A DNA stretch of 64,000 nucleotides from Clytia hemisphaerica (Eukaryota > Cnidaria > Hydrozoa > Leptothecata > Clytiidae). The position numbers and the translations under genes are program-made. The notes under the pieces were generated by a model that had not been told where the DNA came from, ran no database searches, and was given only the letters and a program-made list of their open reading frames with translations. Position 1 is the first letter of the stretch; each line of letters begins with the position of its first letter. The stretch spans positions 1,044,646 to 1,108,645 of the forward strand of contig CACVBU010001170.1 in assembly GCA_902728285.1 (NCBI GenBank), read 5' to 3'. Positions 42,083 to 54,695 of the stretch are shown here, in pieces.

Positions 42083-45000
42083 ATGGAGGATGAAGATTCC
42101 AATCTGACTGTGCAGATTAGTGAACTTTCCATTCAATTACAAGTTGCCAAGGAAACCATTGCAGAGTTGGAAAGTAAATTGGAGAGCAGAGAATCGGAAT
42201 TACGTTCAACAAAGGAGAAACAAAATGCAAGTTTTCGCAGACAATCAAGAAGGCGTAAAGTATCAAGAGCTCATGGACCTTTAATACATAATACAACAGA
42301 AGCTACAGAAGATATTGGTATGAAAGCACAATTTATCAACAATATCATTTTTTTTTAGATTTAGAATTTCTAAGTCAAAATTTGAAGCACTTTTTGCGAG
42401 TCTTTAATTAGAAAAAAAATGAGTAAAATTATTGGCAAAGTTTTGTTGATTTTTTTTCCAAACCTGTTTGAACACAAGCCAATTCTTTGTTGGTAATCAC
42501 TTAAAAGGGAATTTGTAAAAGTCTGATGTGATCATTTCATTTTGAATGATTTTATATTTAATTTTAAAGATACTTCTCAGCCACTTGATGGGTATTTACA
42601 ACTAACAATATTTGGATACAACCGTCAAGGGTCATCAGAATTCAATAATGACAATGCATCCTATTCTGGACCAACTTTCATACGAATGCTAAAAGGAAAA
42701 GTTTTTGTTGTTGGTCCAAAAGGAATAACAATAGGAAGTGGTTGGTAAAGTTCTCTGTCAAGAATTTTTATACTCTCCATTTTTATGGAAGGTTTTTTTT
42801 TGAATAGTGCTAAATTTTTGATAGAAATTACACAAGCTTTCATTAAAATAAGATATACCTGAATTTTAATTCTTCAAACACGTAGAAATATAATTTTGCT
42901 TTTTTTGTTCTTTTTTTATGTTACTTTATGTTTTCAAATTTATAGGATCAGAATGTGGCGTTAGAGTACCAAAAGAGACAAATTTGCAACCATATCACAG
43001 CATCGTTCAATATGATGCCGCCTCCACTACTGAGGGAAAGGGGGAATTCACTGTTTACAAACTTGAGAAATCAAGATATCAATTTTCTCAAGACAAAACT
43101 AAGATTATTCCCCATACAAAAAGAATATTGGAAGCAGGAACTGTATTTTCAACTGGAAATATCAAATGGCTTGTATCAGCAGTTCCCATTCAAAAACTTT
43201 TATTGACCAAAGCATTTGTGTCAGTTAGGAACCATTCTCTTGCAGATTTCTTAATTCACATGGAAGAAATTGATTCTTGGAATAACAAAATGAACAAGAT
43301 ATTAGAGTCAGGTATAACAGATGAAGAGAAAGAGCTCTTGACAAAGCAAATTGTTGATTTGAATACTGAAGAGGATCAGAACTTTGTTATGTGTGTTGAT
43401 AAATCGAACGAAATATTGTCAAACATTAGTAATGATAATTTCAACTTCCGTTACACTGAAGCTAATCTGTATAGTCATTTTTCATTGCTTCATGTTGCTG
43501 TTGATTATGGTTGCCAAGAGATAGTAAAATGTCTGCTGGAAAGAAAAATATCGGTAAATCTTGTTTGAATTTATATGAGCAATTTATTTTTATTTTGTAG
43601 TTTTTCCCTACGCATGCTGCATTCAAGCACAATCAGTATATAAAGATTTATGTCTATCTTTCAAACCAATTTCAATACTCACCTGTTTCAGGATTTTTGA
43701 CTTTATGTACGCTCTAGTACCTAAAAACCATTCCATTGTCTAAATGCAGTTGGTTTATAGTTATATTTTTATTCATATTCTTTGTTTATTTTAACTCAAC
43801 ATATTAAAAGTTTTTAGAATAAAAATGAAATTTTTTATCTTAAATAGTGATTCTAATTTATCCATAGGTGAACCTACAATGTGGACAGTACTCTTTCACT
43901 CCTTTACATATTGCGTCTAAACACGGGAATGAAACAATGGTCAGGTTTCTTATTGAGGTATATACCTTCATTCATATTGCCTGTAGTAATGTAAAATCAA
44001 TTCATGTTTTAGCATGTGTTTCTACCTGTTTCGTACATTGTTAAGTAAGCTTTGTCCTAATCAAGAAGGTTTTAGGGCCTCCAGAGGTTTGCGTGAATGC
44101 CTAAATGCCTGAATGGGCATTTTCTGTTGCGTGAATGCGTGAAAATTGAATTAAAAAACTTGCGTGAACGTAAAAATCCACTTTTGAATGCGTGAATCTG
44201 GGCTATTTTGTGTGCGACTACGTGAATATTTCCTTTTTTCCACCGATTATGTGCAGTTTTCCCAATTTTCCAATGTTCTGCCAATTTTTCCCCGAAAATT
44301 TTTTTCGATTTTCTGAAAAATCTGGTTATTGGGTGAAACTAGAGGAAAAATTGCGTGAATGCGTGAATTGCGAAAAAAATTGGGTGATTGCGTGAATTGA
44401 GGGTCTGCTGGGGGGCCTCTTTTATACGATACTGTTTCTTCTTCACCTTCACCTTCACAACATTTTTCTTCATCATATTTAGCATGGTGCAGAATTAAAT
44501 ATCAAAGATTCATACAATGAAACTGCTATCGAAAAGACTGAAAATTTTAGAATGAGGTATGTAAATTATCTTAGCTTAGTAATCCTTACTCCTTAATCCT
44601 TACGTTCAGACTCATGAAATCTACTAAACCCTTGAAAACGCATCAAATTTTAAAACCATTTAAGCTACTAATAACTTTTACAGCTTGTTATTTATCCAGG
44701 CTGTGTTAGTTTTAGTTTCCTTTTTCCTTTTTTCAGGCATTTTTGCTTACTTCTACAAGACTTTTCAACTGCATGCGGATTTGGTGATCTGCATAATGTT
44801 CAAAGGATATTCAAGGAAGAACCACTTTGTTTAGATGCTAAAGGATACAGGTATTTTTTTGCAGGTTCTCAACATTTGTAAAATGTTTTTGATGGTTTTT
44901 TCTTTTTACACTCTTATCATATGTGAAATATATAATTAAAGATATTATTATGTAGTTTCAACTAAAACAAGGTTATAATTTGCTCTGGATTTTTAGATAT

Positions 45001-48000
45001 CTGAGTTCACTTATAGGCATTTTACACCATTGCATGTGGCATCATTCAAAGGACATTTTGACATTGTAAACTTTCTTCTTCAAAAAGGGGTGAGTTTGCA
45101 CAAACCCCAATGATGCTTGTAATGAAAACCTAGACAATTTCAAGTAGCCTGAAAGGCAAACCATCATTCTTTTTGATAATGACAATAATAAAAGTTATAT
45201 TGACCCTCGATTCACCAAGATTCATTTTCTGACTCAGTATTAATAATTAACCGTATCAAAATTTCAAATTTCGCTTCATTGCCTATTTTCAATTTGAGAA
45301 ATGTTTTCTTTCCTTTTTTTAAGCTTACCAAATTTATTAATAAATCTTTAAGTAGATCATTTTTTTTCAATTGTGTATTCTTTCTTTAGGCCAGAGTCAA
45401 CGAAGTGGATAGCCAGTATTGTCGGACAGCTCTACACATCGCAACACTGTATGATCAAGTAGAGGTTATTGAAATCCTTGTCACTTATGGTGCAGACCAT
45501 ACCCTAAGTGATGTTTTTGGTTATCAGGCCATACATTTCTGTCAAAGTCAAAAAGCAGTTGAACTTCTTACAAAGGTAATGTTTTAACGTCGTGGGGACA
45601 TTATGCACACATATAATATTCAACGAGTTTGTCTATGTCTATGTCAAGTTATTTTAAAGCATAAAACGACAATGAAATATAACATAAGATTCATAGGCCT
45701 TTAAAACTTACTGTAAATTACAAAAATCTCAAAACGAATTTCCTCTTCCAGGGTCAAGTATCTTCGCCTCTGAATATGGCTATCCAGATAGGAGACCATG
45801 AACTTGCTATAAAAATTATCGAAGAATACCAACGAGAAATAATTCCCGATGGAAACACCAGGAATACAATACCTTCAAATGCTAGAAGGGTCAGTCGTCA
45901 AATTGCAATGTCAAATCTAGGATTAGCTTCCATTATTGATCAGAAGAATGAACGAGGAATGAGTCCGATGCATATAGCTGCAGCTTCAGGCAAAAAGTAT
46001 GCCCACTTGAGTTTTCTATTCCTTATTGTGATCTTAATAGTGATATCAAGGGTAATTCTTATACGCGCTTTTTTTAATAAGAACCAGTAAATTTTGGCAC
46101 AGACTGGGCTGTTTTTAATGTTTTGAAAATTTTTCAGCTCAAATGTTCTTACGATGTTCTTAATACGCTTTTTCTTTTTACATAAAAACTTAATATGGGT
46201 TTTAAAAAATATTTTGAAATCTGTTAAAATCAGTACTTTCTTTGTAATTTCTGAAATCTGAGGCTCAGGGTTGCTCTTAATTTGTTCTTAGGTTTTGAAC
46301 ATTTTCAATCTCGTGTTCTTATAAAATTGTTCTTATGAGAAAGCATGTAATATCAATAAATCACTATTGTTTCACTTTTTGTTTGTTTTTCTCGTATTAA
46401 ACGTGCTTCTCTCGTGGTCAATCTACGTACTACAACCATTTCAAACCTCTACTATTCGAATCTTTCTGTAATTCGAATTGAAATATTGGTTTTGGCTCCC
46501 TCAGTAGTACAAAATACTCTCTGTAATTCGAATCTTGCTATAATTCGAAGGATAAGTCACTTGAAATCGAATTAGAGGGAGCCAACAATATAAGTAATGT
46601 GTTTATTTGTGTTAATTTGTTTTGACTTGATTTACTCAGGATGGGTTTGAAAAGACTCAAGTTCATATTTTCAGCTTTTACTTTACAGGGACCTTTTACA
46701 TTTACTGAAAGGTAATGGTGGTTCTATCGATATTGTTGGGGGTATTTCAAAATGGACGCCTTTGTTTTATGCAGCTCTGTCAGGACAGTTCGAATGCGTA
46801 GAATTCTTACTGGCTATGGGTGCGAATAAAGAGATCAGTGATGTCCGAGGGTTAGAATGTACTGATCTGGTTGAAAATGAAATCTCAAGATTGAAATTGA
46901 AACTGAAGACATTGATTGCTGAAAAACCTGGTGATACGTTGGTGGAAAATCTACAAGCTATCGTGAGTGATATATTGGTGCTTTCTCTGAAAAGAATCCA
47001 TCATCATTGTGCATTGTTATTATCTTATCTTCCAATATTCAAAATTTACTTTATCCTAAACTAAATAGCTTATAGGTCTTGATTCTTCATCAATCAAGTA
47101 CGTATGCAGTAAACTTTCGATTACTCGAACTTCTATTATTCGAATCTTTCTATAATTCGAACTTGTTTTTAGTCCCAGTCAAGGAGAAAGACTCTTAAAA
47201 TACTTTCTGTAATTCGAATCTCTCTGTTATTCGAACAAATAAGATTCCCCGTTGGAGTTCGAATTAGCGAGAGTTAACTGTATTTCTTTTCTTCTTATCG
47301 GACAATCACATCACAACATGTTTTTAAAAAGGGTTTTTTCTTTCACGTATGACAGTTCATATACAATATGTAGTTTCAGCTACAGACCTCAATAAAATCG
47401 CAGATTAATGGATGTCAGCAAAAATTGACGTTAAAGTAGAAACGCATTTTTCAAAATTGAGAGAAAGGCTTGGTAGAATAATTCTCATTTACTCTACATA
47501 CATTTCAGATTCCGACACAATTTTTAATGATCAAAGAACATCCACTCTTGGACACTTCATCTCACCTCTACATCAAGCACCGTATACAACAATTAGAGAA
47601 AGTCCTACACAGTTTACAAAGTAACCAACAGAAGTTACTGAAAGTTCTTGAGAATGAAGATGTAGAAGGCTTAGTTGAATTGCTTCACAATGAACAGATT
47701 CTGATTGATGAGAGGTTGAGTAATATTTATCCAATCACAGCCCTGGATTATGCTGCTTCATTGGTGAGTTATTGTTTTTTATTTATTATGTGACATAAAG
47801 GGATCTTAAAAACACTTAAATGACGACTAGATCACCATTTTGGTTTACCCTAAATCAAAACGAAGGAAAAAAAGTCAGCATCAATAGAATGGTTCCCTAA
47901 AGACGCACATTGTTTGTTTAACATTGCACCCTGGGGCTGTTTTTTAATTGCCTCTATATTTTATGGATGGTGACTCGATGAATGGTTATGTATTAAGCTT

Positions 48001-51000
48001 TCTCGACCACAAATGTCGAACATTTGGATGTGATGGGTGATAGTCATTTTCATAGATTATTTTGAGTGCAACAACTCCCTCGTTTTGAAACCATCACCAG
48101 AGTGGTCAAATCCCTATAAATAAACTATACTTTTTATGAACTCCTCTGGGAATTAATTACCGTAGCAATATTTCTAAAACGAGGTAAGCGTTGCTCGTGA
48201 CGTAATTTATGAAAATGTCTATTATGATGAATGTAACTTTATTTTATACATATTTGACCTGATATGGTCATTTTAATGCTTAACAGACAAATAATAAACT
48301 TTGTTAAACCTTACCTAAATATTGAAACTTAATGCTCGAAACGATGTATGACTAAGTATTTAAAATAATCATTCTTTAACCATTTTTGTGTTAATATCGA
48401 TATCAATATTTGAGTAAAGATTTACGATTCTTTATCCCCAAGACAACACCATTTATACTGTCATGTTTAGATTCTCAGAAAATACTCAACATTTAAGAAT
48501 GACTCACTCTTTCTTGAAAAATTGATATCCCATTGAGGAGGAATGCATATCATGAGTTTATTCATATGGCAACTGGAAAATTTTTGATTCTTATAAATAA
48601 AACCTCCAATATTTTTATATAAAACTTAAACAACAAGTAAGCTTCCCTTGAACTTTTTATTTTCGATATTACCCATGATATCAGTCACACAAAAAGTATT
48701 TGAAAATGTCAATATTAACAAAAATCTTGAATAAAACAGCCGAAATGACGGCTGCAAACTCCGGCAATTGTTATTATATGGGTAAAACCAAAATCGGGAA
48801 ATCAAACCGGAAAGATCGGGAAATCGAACCCGACTATCGCGATTGATCGGATTTACGCACAATTATAAATGAAAAACACTGATTTTAAGAAACTCCTTAA
48901 CCGGAGTTTAATAATAATTGCCATTCTCTGTAACACAATTACAAGAATAGACGATATCGGCTTTCCGAATTCTCCCCGAATGATTAACCATGATGCATTG
49001 CGCAAAAAATTCACGGAAAGTCAATATCGTCCGTGATTTTTTTTTGCGTAATGCTTCATGGGTAATCATTCGGGGAGAATTCGGAAAGCCGCTATCGTCT
49101 ATTCATGATAAATTATCAACGTCATTCTTCATTTTTACAGGGCTATGACGAAATCGTTCAAGTTCTACTCGACCACAATGCAAATCCTTACGTCATGGAT
49201 AGCCAATCATATTCACCCTTACATAATGCTGCGGACGGGGGTCACGTTAAAGTGGTCAGGAAATTACTACACCACGGAATGGATGTTAATTTACAGACCA
49301 GTTCACAACAATTCACTGCTCTCCATTTAGCAGCTTTGAAAGGGCATGAAAATTTGGTGACAGTATTATTAGAGCACCCAGGTAAGATTGAATACTTACT
49401 CAAAAGGTATTACCTTTTCCTTAAAAAATAATCAACAAAAAAATTCTCGTCGACTAAATAATCCTTCGGTAGATATACGTTTTTTTCTTATAAGAACATC
49501 CAAAATTTTTGAAGCCTTCAGATGTTCTTAACTTTTTGGGTTTTAAGTCTCAAAATGTTCTTAACTTGTTCTTCACATTTTGGCCATCGAAGCCAAATGT
49601 TCTTATATAGCTTGTTCTTATAAAAAACGTGTACTGACTGCACACACAATATTTTTTACTTGGACCTTATGTTCGCTGTTATCCTGCAGAACGTTTCCCA
49701 GGCAGGAATGTAGAACACAAATGTGCAGTTGACTCTCTCTAATTCGATCTTCAAGGGAGGACCAAAGGTTTCTTTCGAATTAAAGGAAGATTCGAATTAC
49801 AGAGAATAATTTTAACCACTTCCAAGTTGAGGGGACCAATATTTTAGTTCGAATTACAGAAAGATTCTATTAATAGTGGCCGGGTAGCTCAGTCGGTAGA
49901 GCATTCGCCTTACAACTCAGGGTTGTGGGTTCGATCCCCGGTCACCGCCAACTCAGCGGATGAGTAGCTTAGATTGGGTAATCTGATCTAGGCGGTAAGT
50001 TACTGGGAGCTGAGAGTAGGTGTGGCGCTCCACCTCAGCATTCGATCTCCCAGGTCTAGCGCAAATAGAAAAGGGGATAGACTCCCTCACTCCCGGCTCC
50101 ACCGACAGCCACCAGATGAATATACTTACTTTTTTACTCTATTAATAGAGGTTCGAATTAGAGAGAGTCGACTGTATTAACGAATTAAAATATCCCATGA
50201 GGATTGATGTAGTTTTTTTGGTTGATTTGGTTGAAATTTTCTTCTTTGTATACAGACATCGATATCAGTTTACGAGACAAGAATCATTGTAATGCATTCC
50301 AACTGGCGACAAGTCCAAAAATCCAAAAGCTTTTAGCTCGCGATCAGGAACATTTATACTTAGCTGTCATCAACCAAGATTCTACAAAACTGGAAGAACT
50401 TCTAGCATTGCCAGATATGAGCGTCAACGCAACATTCAAAGATGAATTAACATTATTACATATCGTGGCTGAGAGAGATTCAACCAATATCGCAGAGATG
50501 TTGAATTTGACAACTATTGCTAAAATACTGATTGAAAAAGGTGTTGACATCAATGCTAAAGTAAGTAGTTTGTTTTTATCCAAATTTCGATATCAAAATC
50601 ATTAAAAAGCGAACGAAGCTGAGAACGATTTTGGTAGATTATCTCACCACTATGCACAATGTCACGAGCTCAATTCGTTGCAGTTTCTAGTCATCGTATA
50701 CATTCGTCATCAATAGTCTGCAGTCGATTCTTGATATTTATTTATTGAATTTATTTTAAAGGGCGGCAAAGATCAACATACAGCTCTACACGCTGCTTGC
50801 AAATCATCCTCAAGACAAATTGCTGAATTGTTATTACAATGCGGTGCTGACGTCACAATAAAGGATCGAAATGGTCGAACACCTTTCGAAGTCACAACAA
50901 CGAACGAAGTACGAAAGCTTTTTCTCATCCCTCGGAATGCTCGACGACAAAATACAGACCAGATACGACGCGAGGTCAGTAATGAAGATCAGATGTGTAT

Positions 51001-51157
51001 CGTTTGTTATGCAAATGAAGTGAACGTCATTGTGCATCCTTGCAAACATCAAGTTTATTGTAATGAATGTGTTTTGAAGTTGGAAGAATGCTCATTAGAT
51101 CGACAAAAAATTAGTAACATTTCAATGCTGAATGCTGATCAAGTGCATACCTTATAG
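42083..51157 (+). CDS. FHA-ankyrin-RING protein (14 exons, about 1088 aa)
   Basis: Exons: 42083-42317, 42570-42740, 42946-43553, 43868-43957, 44483-44556, 44737-44850, 45017-45089, 45390-45575, 45752-45996, 46689-46962, 47509-47763, 49141-49381, 50256-50560, 50762-51157. All junctions keep frame. Exon 2 needs a weak donor (AGTG|GTTGGT) because the stronger GTAAAG four bases on breaks frame. Order: coiled coil (about 5-50); Arg/Lys patch; FHA-like domain (about 85-210; GITIGSGSECGVRVP then HSIV); linker; ankyrin repeats in two blocks, about 325-1000 (for example TPLHIASKHGN, TALHIATLYDQ, SPLHNAADGGH, TALHAACKSSS); RING (1036-1070). FHA domains bind phosphothreonine and RINGs recruit E2 enzymes, so a phospho-dependent ubiquitin ligase is an inference. 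I do not recognise a named orthologue. No signal peptide or membrane segment. A TTGCTGTTTAG acceptor-like sequence ends 22 bases before the ATG. Confidence 0.9.
44068..44425. mobile_element. TTGCGTGAAT-rich repeat element in an ankyrin-gene intron
   Basis: The left end GGGCCTCCAGAGGTTTGCGT and the right end AATTGAGGGTCTGCTGGGGG frame about 350 bases dense in GCGTGAATG words. The right end matches the short element at 6698-6785 in inverse orientation. It lies between exons 4 and 5. Confidence 0.5.
46425..46590. mobile_element. Decayed Tigger/pogo-like MITE
   Basis: TATTCGAATCTTTCTGTAAT and GAAATCGAATTAGAGGGAG are the partly eroded ends of the family better preserved at 47107-47280. It lies in the intron before exon 10. 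Confidence 0.5.
47107..47280. mobile_element. Tigger/pogo-like MITE (174 bp)
   Basis: Starts CAGTAAACTTTCGATTACTC and ends CGAATTAGCGAGAGTTAACTG, followed by TA. The inverted ends and inner TTCGAA words match the CAGT...TCTCNNTAATTCGAA pattern known from Tigger elements. It lies in the intron before exon 11. Confidence 0.7.
48945..49104. repeat. Long foldback 36 bp before ankyrin exon 12
   Basis: Arms of about 72-75 bases, starting GAATAGACGATATCGGCTTT and ending with its near-perfect complement, surround a loop of about 12 bases. The arms share GAATTCTCCCCGAATGATTA. The foldback ends only 36 bases before the exon 12 acceptor, inside the branch-point zone, so a hairpin there could affect splicing. 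Confidence 0.85.
49726..50174. mobile_element. Tigger/pogo-like MITE split by a SINE
   Basis: Starts CAGTTGACTCTCTCTAATTC and ends GAATTAGAGAGAGTCGACTG followed by TA, a good inverted pair of about 25 bases. A 260-bp SINE with its own target duplication sits inside. The empty element would be about 180 bp, matching the copy at 47107-47280. Confidence 0.82.
49878..50137 (+). mobile_element. tRNA-derived SINE (260 bp) with an 11-bp target duplication
   Basis: The head reads GGCCGGGTAGCTCAGTCGGT ... GGTTCGATCCC, with clear A and B boxes and an apparent TAC anticodon (Val). The acceptor stem does not pair. A body with CTGGGAGCTGAGAGTAGGTG and an inverted TCGATCTCCCAG follows, ending in a T-rich tail. 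TCTATTAATAG flanks both ends (49867-49877 and 50138-50148), a typical LINE-driven target duplication. Confidence 0.85.
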
Positions 51158-51159
51158 GT

Positions 51160-51300
51160 CAAAATTTAGTCAATAAGGGCCAACTAAGTTTTGGCCATTT
51201 CTAAATTTTTAGTCGGCCCAAATTTTAGTCACCAAGCCAAAATTTAGTCACTTAGGGCCGACTAAGTTTTGGCCGATAAGGTATTGGTTCGGACTAAATC
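51160..51300. repeat. Short repeats in the ankyrin-gene 3' flank
   Basis: AAAATTTAGTC and GGGCCGACTAAGTTTTGGCC alternate in both orientations several times directly after the stop codon, and could fold into local hairpins in the 3' UTR. Confidence 0.5.
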
Positions 51301-51514
51301 CCGCATTATATCTCCATTATAATTTTTGGGCTTTCAATTAATGTTAATACATAATTAAGGGAATTATTTTTGTTAAACTGAGCCATAAAAAAATCGAAAA
51401 AGTTGAATATGGCAGGTTTTTCGTTGAATTTTTGCCGAAAGAAAAACGACCCTGTGGTCTAAAAAACATGTCGAAAATTTGTTTTAGAATTAAGCAAGAA
51501 GTTTCTTTCTATAG

Positions 51515-51847
51515 GGTTCGTTGTACGGTTTCGATTTTTTGGCTTTTATTTTAAAACCAATTAAAGACACGGAACTTGCCTTAGGCTTTTTGGGTTACTT
51601 TTTTGGCAAAGCACAAGCTATTTATAATAAAATATTTTTAAATAGTTTGATTGGTTATATAAATTTTGTAAATATTTTTTTATACAAATATCGTACGCTT
51701 TCTGAAACGAATGAGGTTCATAATATTCTGCTTTGGGCGAGTCTACTACCTGCAAAAGATTTAAAAATTATTCATTATAGGATTTGTTTTATACAGGCTG
51801 TTTGTATATTTGTAACATATTTTTTCACCCATATTTTTCACGTGTAA
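51515..51847 (+). CDS. Possible terminal exon, hydrophobic and unrecognised
   Basis: A TTCTATAG acceptor precedes about 110 open codons to a TAA at 51845-51847. There is no ATG, only GTG/TTG-like codons near the start. The product has hydrophobic runs (FLAFILKPI, LIGYINFVNIFLY, FIQAVCIFVTYFF) that could be membrane segments. The AT-rich composition alone can give such peptides, so this is weak. Confidence 0.22.
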   Translation, partial: GSLYGFDFLAFILKPIKDTELALGFLGYFFGKAQAIYNKIFLNSLIGYINFVNIFLYKYRTLSETNEVHNILLWASLLPAKDLKIIHYRICFIQAVCIFVTYFFTHIFHV

Positions 51848-52839
51848 ATTGTTTTGATATACCACTGCATTAGAAAAAAATTATTATTTTAAGTCTTTCA
51901 ATTTAAATGAAGTTCATGAGATTTCTTATTTCGTGATATTGCAACGTCTGAGAAGACCTCAAAGTCAAATATTTTGGCAAGAGTTGGATTATCCCAGGTG
52001 AGGCAATTACTTACGCAAAACTGGGTACGGGGACGTGCTGCTGGTCAGGATCCCTTTTTTAGGCTCTGAACGAGATGTCTGACAGGGTCCAAAACTTTAC
52101 TAATTTTTAAGATGTGTATCTAACAGGGTCGACCTTTGGTTATTTTGGACAATTTTCAGGATGGAAATTGCAAAATTGTCCAATTTTTTGACGGTCAACC
52201 ACACTAAAGCTCTGAAGGATCGGACCAAAATATGCCCAACCTTCAGCAGAATATAGCGTGTCGTAGCTTGTTTCCTCACGTCTGGTACCAGATAACGCGA
52301 AACCTTCTCGCGGATGAACTCCACCGCAAAATTTAATTTAATCCCCGAAAACGTTAACCCATCAAATTAGACTGAAAAATGCTTACTACACGCTAAATTT
52401 TAGCAATATTGGAAAATGTAGGCTCATGGTAATCTGCAACTCTACCGGCTGTAAACTCTTTTCAGCAAAAAGCCCGTTTGCGAATTTTCTTCTGCTTTGG
52501 GCTTATTTCTTAGATAGTGATTTGTCTTAGACTATAATACTTAATAAACAAGGTGGTTAGAGTAAAAATGTCCTGGGTTGAAAGTTTTTGAAAATAAGGC
52601 TAATAATATAACAGAATTAGAGCATGCTGAATAATGAAGATGAAAAGAAAAAGAAACAAGACGACTTGAAGTCGAAAATTTCGCCTAGAATTTGAACTAA
52701 ATGAGAAAAACAAGAAGTAGATGAAACTAATCTGAAATCTACTTTACATCGAGCCTTGATGAAACAATTTTACAACAAGAACAACGAAGCTTACAATTTA
52801 AGAACAATTGTTGTTTAATTTTTAAAAACTCTCATAAAT
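51848..52839. other. AT-rich non-coding stretch
   Basis: I see no convincing gene. A short minus-strand frame at 52100-52324 has no recognisable domain. Purine-rich GAAGATGAAAAGAAAAAG sequence lies just before the satellite. Confidence 0.35.
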
Positions 52840-54695
52840 TATATGCTTATAAAAAATAGATATGCTCTTATTGCACGCCATCCCTTGTCTACTTTGTAAG
52901 AACTAATTACCGAAAGGTATATCACCGTCTATCAAGAATTATTGATTTGATTCTTATAAAGTAAATGTTTAAGAAAAATAAATATGCTCATGTCATATTG
53001 TACACCAACCCTTGTTTACTTTGTAAGAACTAATTACCGGAAGGTATAAAACCGTCTATCAGGAATTATTGATTTGATTCTTATAAAGTATATGCTTATA
53101 AGAAAAATAAATATGCTCATATTGTGCGACGTCCCTTGTTTACTTTGTAAGAACTAATTACCGGAAGGTATATCACCGTCTATCAAGAGTTAGTGATTTG
53201 ATTCTTATAAAGTAAATGCTTATAAGAAAAATAAATATGCTCATATTGTACCCCAATCCTTGTTTACTTTGTAAGTACTAATTACCGAAAGGTGTATCAC
53301 CGTCTATCATAAGTTATGATTTGATTCTTATAAGTAAATGCTTATAAGAAAAATAATAATGCTCATATTGACCCCAATCCTTGTTTACCTTGTAAGAACT
53401 AATTACCGAAAGGTATATCACCGTCTATAAGAGTATTGATTTTCTTATAAAGTAAAGCTTATAGAAAAATAATATGCTCTATTGTACCCCATCCTTGTTT
53501 ACCTTGTAAGAACTAATTACCGAAAGGTATATCACCGTCTATTAAGAGTTATTGATTTGATTCTTATAAAGTAAATGCTTATAAGAAAAATAAATATGCT
53601 CATATTGTGCGCCATCCCTTGTTTACTTTGTAAGAACTAATTACCGAAAGGTATGTCACTGTCCATCAAGAGTTATTGATTTGATTCTTATAAAGTAAAT
53701 GCTTATAAGAAAATTAAATATGCTCATATTGTACCCCAATCCTTGTTTACCTTGTAAGAACTAATTACCGAAAGGTATATCACCGTCTATTAAGAGTTAT
53801 TGATTTGATTCTTATAAAGTAAATGCTTATAAGAAAAATAAATATGCTCATATTGTGCGCCATCCCTTGTTTACTTTGTAAGAACTAATTACCGAAAGGT
53901 ATGTCACTGTCCATCAAGAGTTATTGATTTGATTCTTATAAAGTAAATGCTTATAAGAAATTAAATATGCTCATATTGTACCCCAATCCTTGTTTACCTT
54001 GTAAGAACTAATTACCGAAAGGTATATCACCGTCTATTAAGAGTTATTAATTTGATTCTTATAAGTAAATGCTTATAAGAAAAATAAATATGCTCATATT
54101 GTACCCCAATCCTTGTTTACCTTGTAAGAACTAATTACCGAAAGGTATATCACCGTCTATTAAGAGTTATTGATTTGATTCTTATAAAGTATATGCTTAT
54201 AAGAAAAATAAATATGCTCATATTGTACCCCAATCCTTGTTTACCTTGTAAGAACTAATTACCGAAAGGTATATCACCGTCTATTAAGAGTTATTGATTT
54301 GATTCTTATAAAGTAAATGCTTATAAGAAAAATAAATATGCTCATATTGTGCTCCGTCCCTTGTTTACTTGAAAGAACTAATACCGAAGGTATATCACCG
54401 TCTTCAAGAGTTATTGATTTGATTCTTATAAAGTATATGCTTATAAGAAAATAAATATGCTATATTTGCGCCATCCTGTTTTTTTGTAAGAACTAATTAC
54501 CGAAAGTATTTCACCGTCTATCAAGAGTTATTGATTTGATTCTTATAAAGTAAATGCTTATAAGAAAAATAAATATGCTCATATTGTACACCAACCCTTG
54601 TTTACTTTGTAAGAACTAATTACCGGAAGGTATAACACCGTCTATCAGGAATTATTGATTTGATTCTTATAAAGTATATGCTTATAAGAAAATAA
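52840..54695. repeat. Satellite of ~122-bp units, about 15 copies
   Basis: Each unit has TTGTTTACTTTGTAAGAACT, ACCGAAAGGTATATCACCGT, ATTGATTTGATTCTTATAAA and AAAATAAATATGCTCATATT. The period is about 121-123 bases. Units from 53600 to 54350 are very alike, and at least two sub-variants alternate (TGCGCCATCCC against TACCCCAATCC), so part of the array may have spread as a dimer. Around 53310-53500 and 54360-54500 the units have many small deletions, which could be real decay or sequencing error. Confidence 0.92.

Noticed and set aside
49878-49955. tRNA-Val (TAC) gene
   Set aside because: The A and B boxes are good, but the acceptor stem does not pair and the sequence is part of a 260-bp SINE with its own target duplication.
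52840-54695. CRISPR-like regular array
   Set aside because: Whole ~122-bp units are conserved with no unique spacers. The host is eukaryotic.
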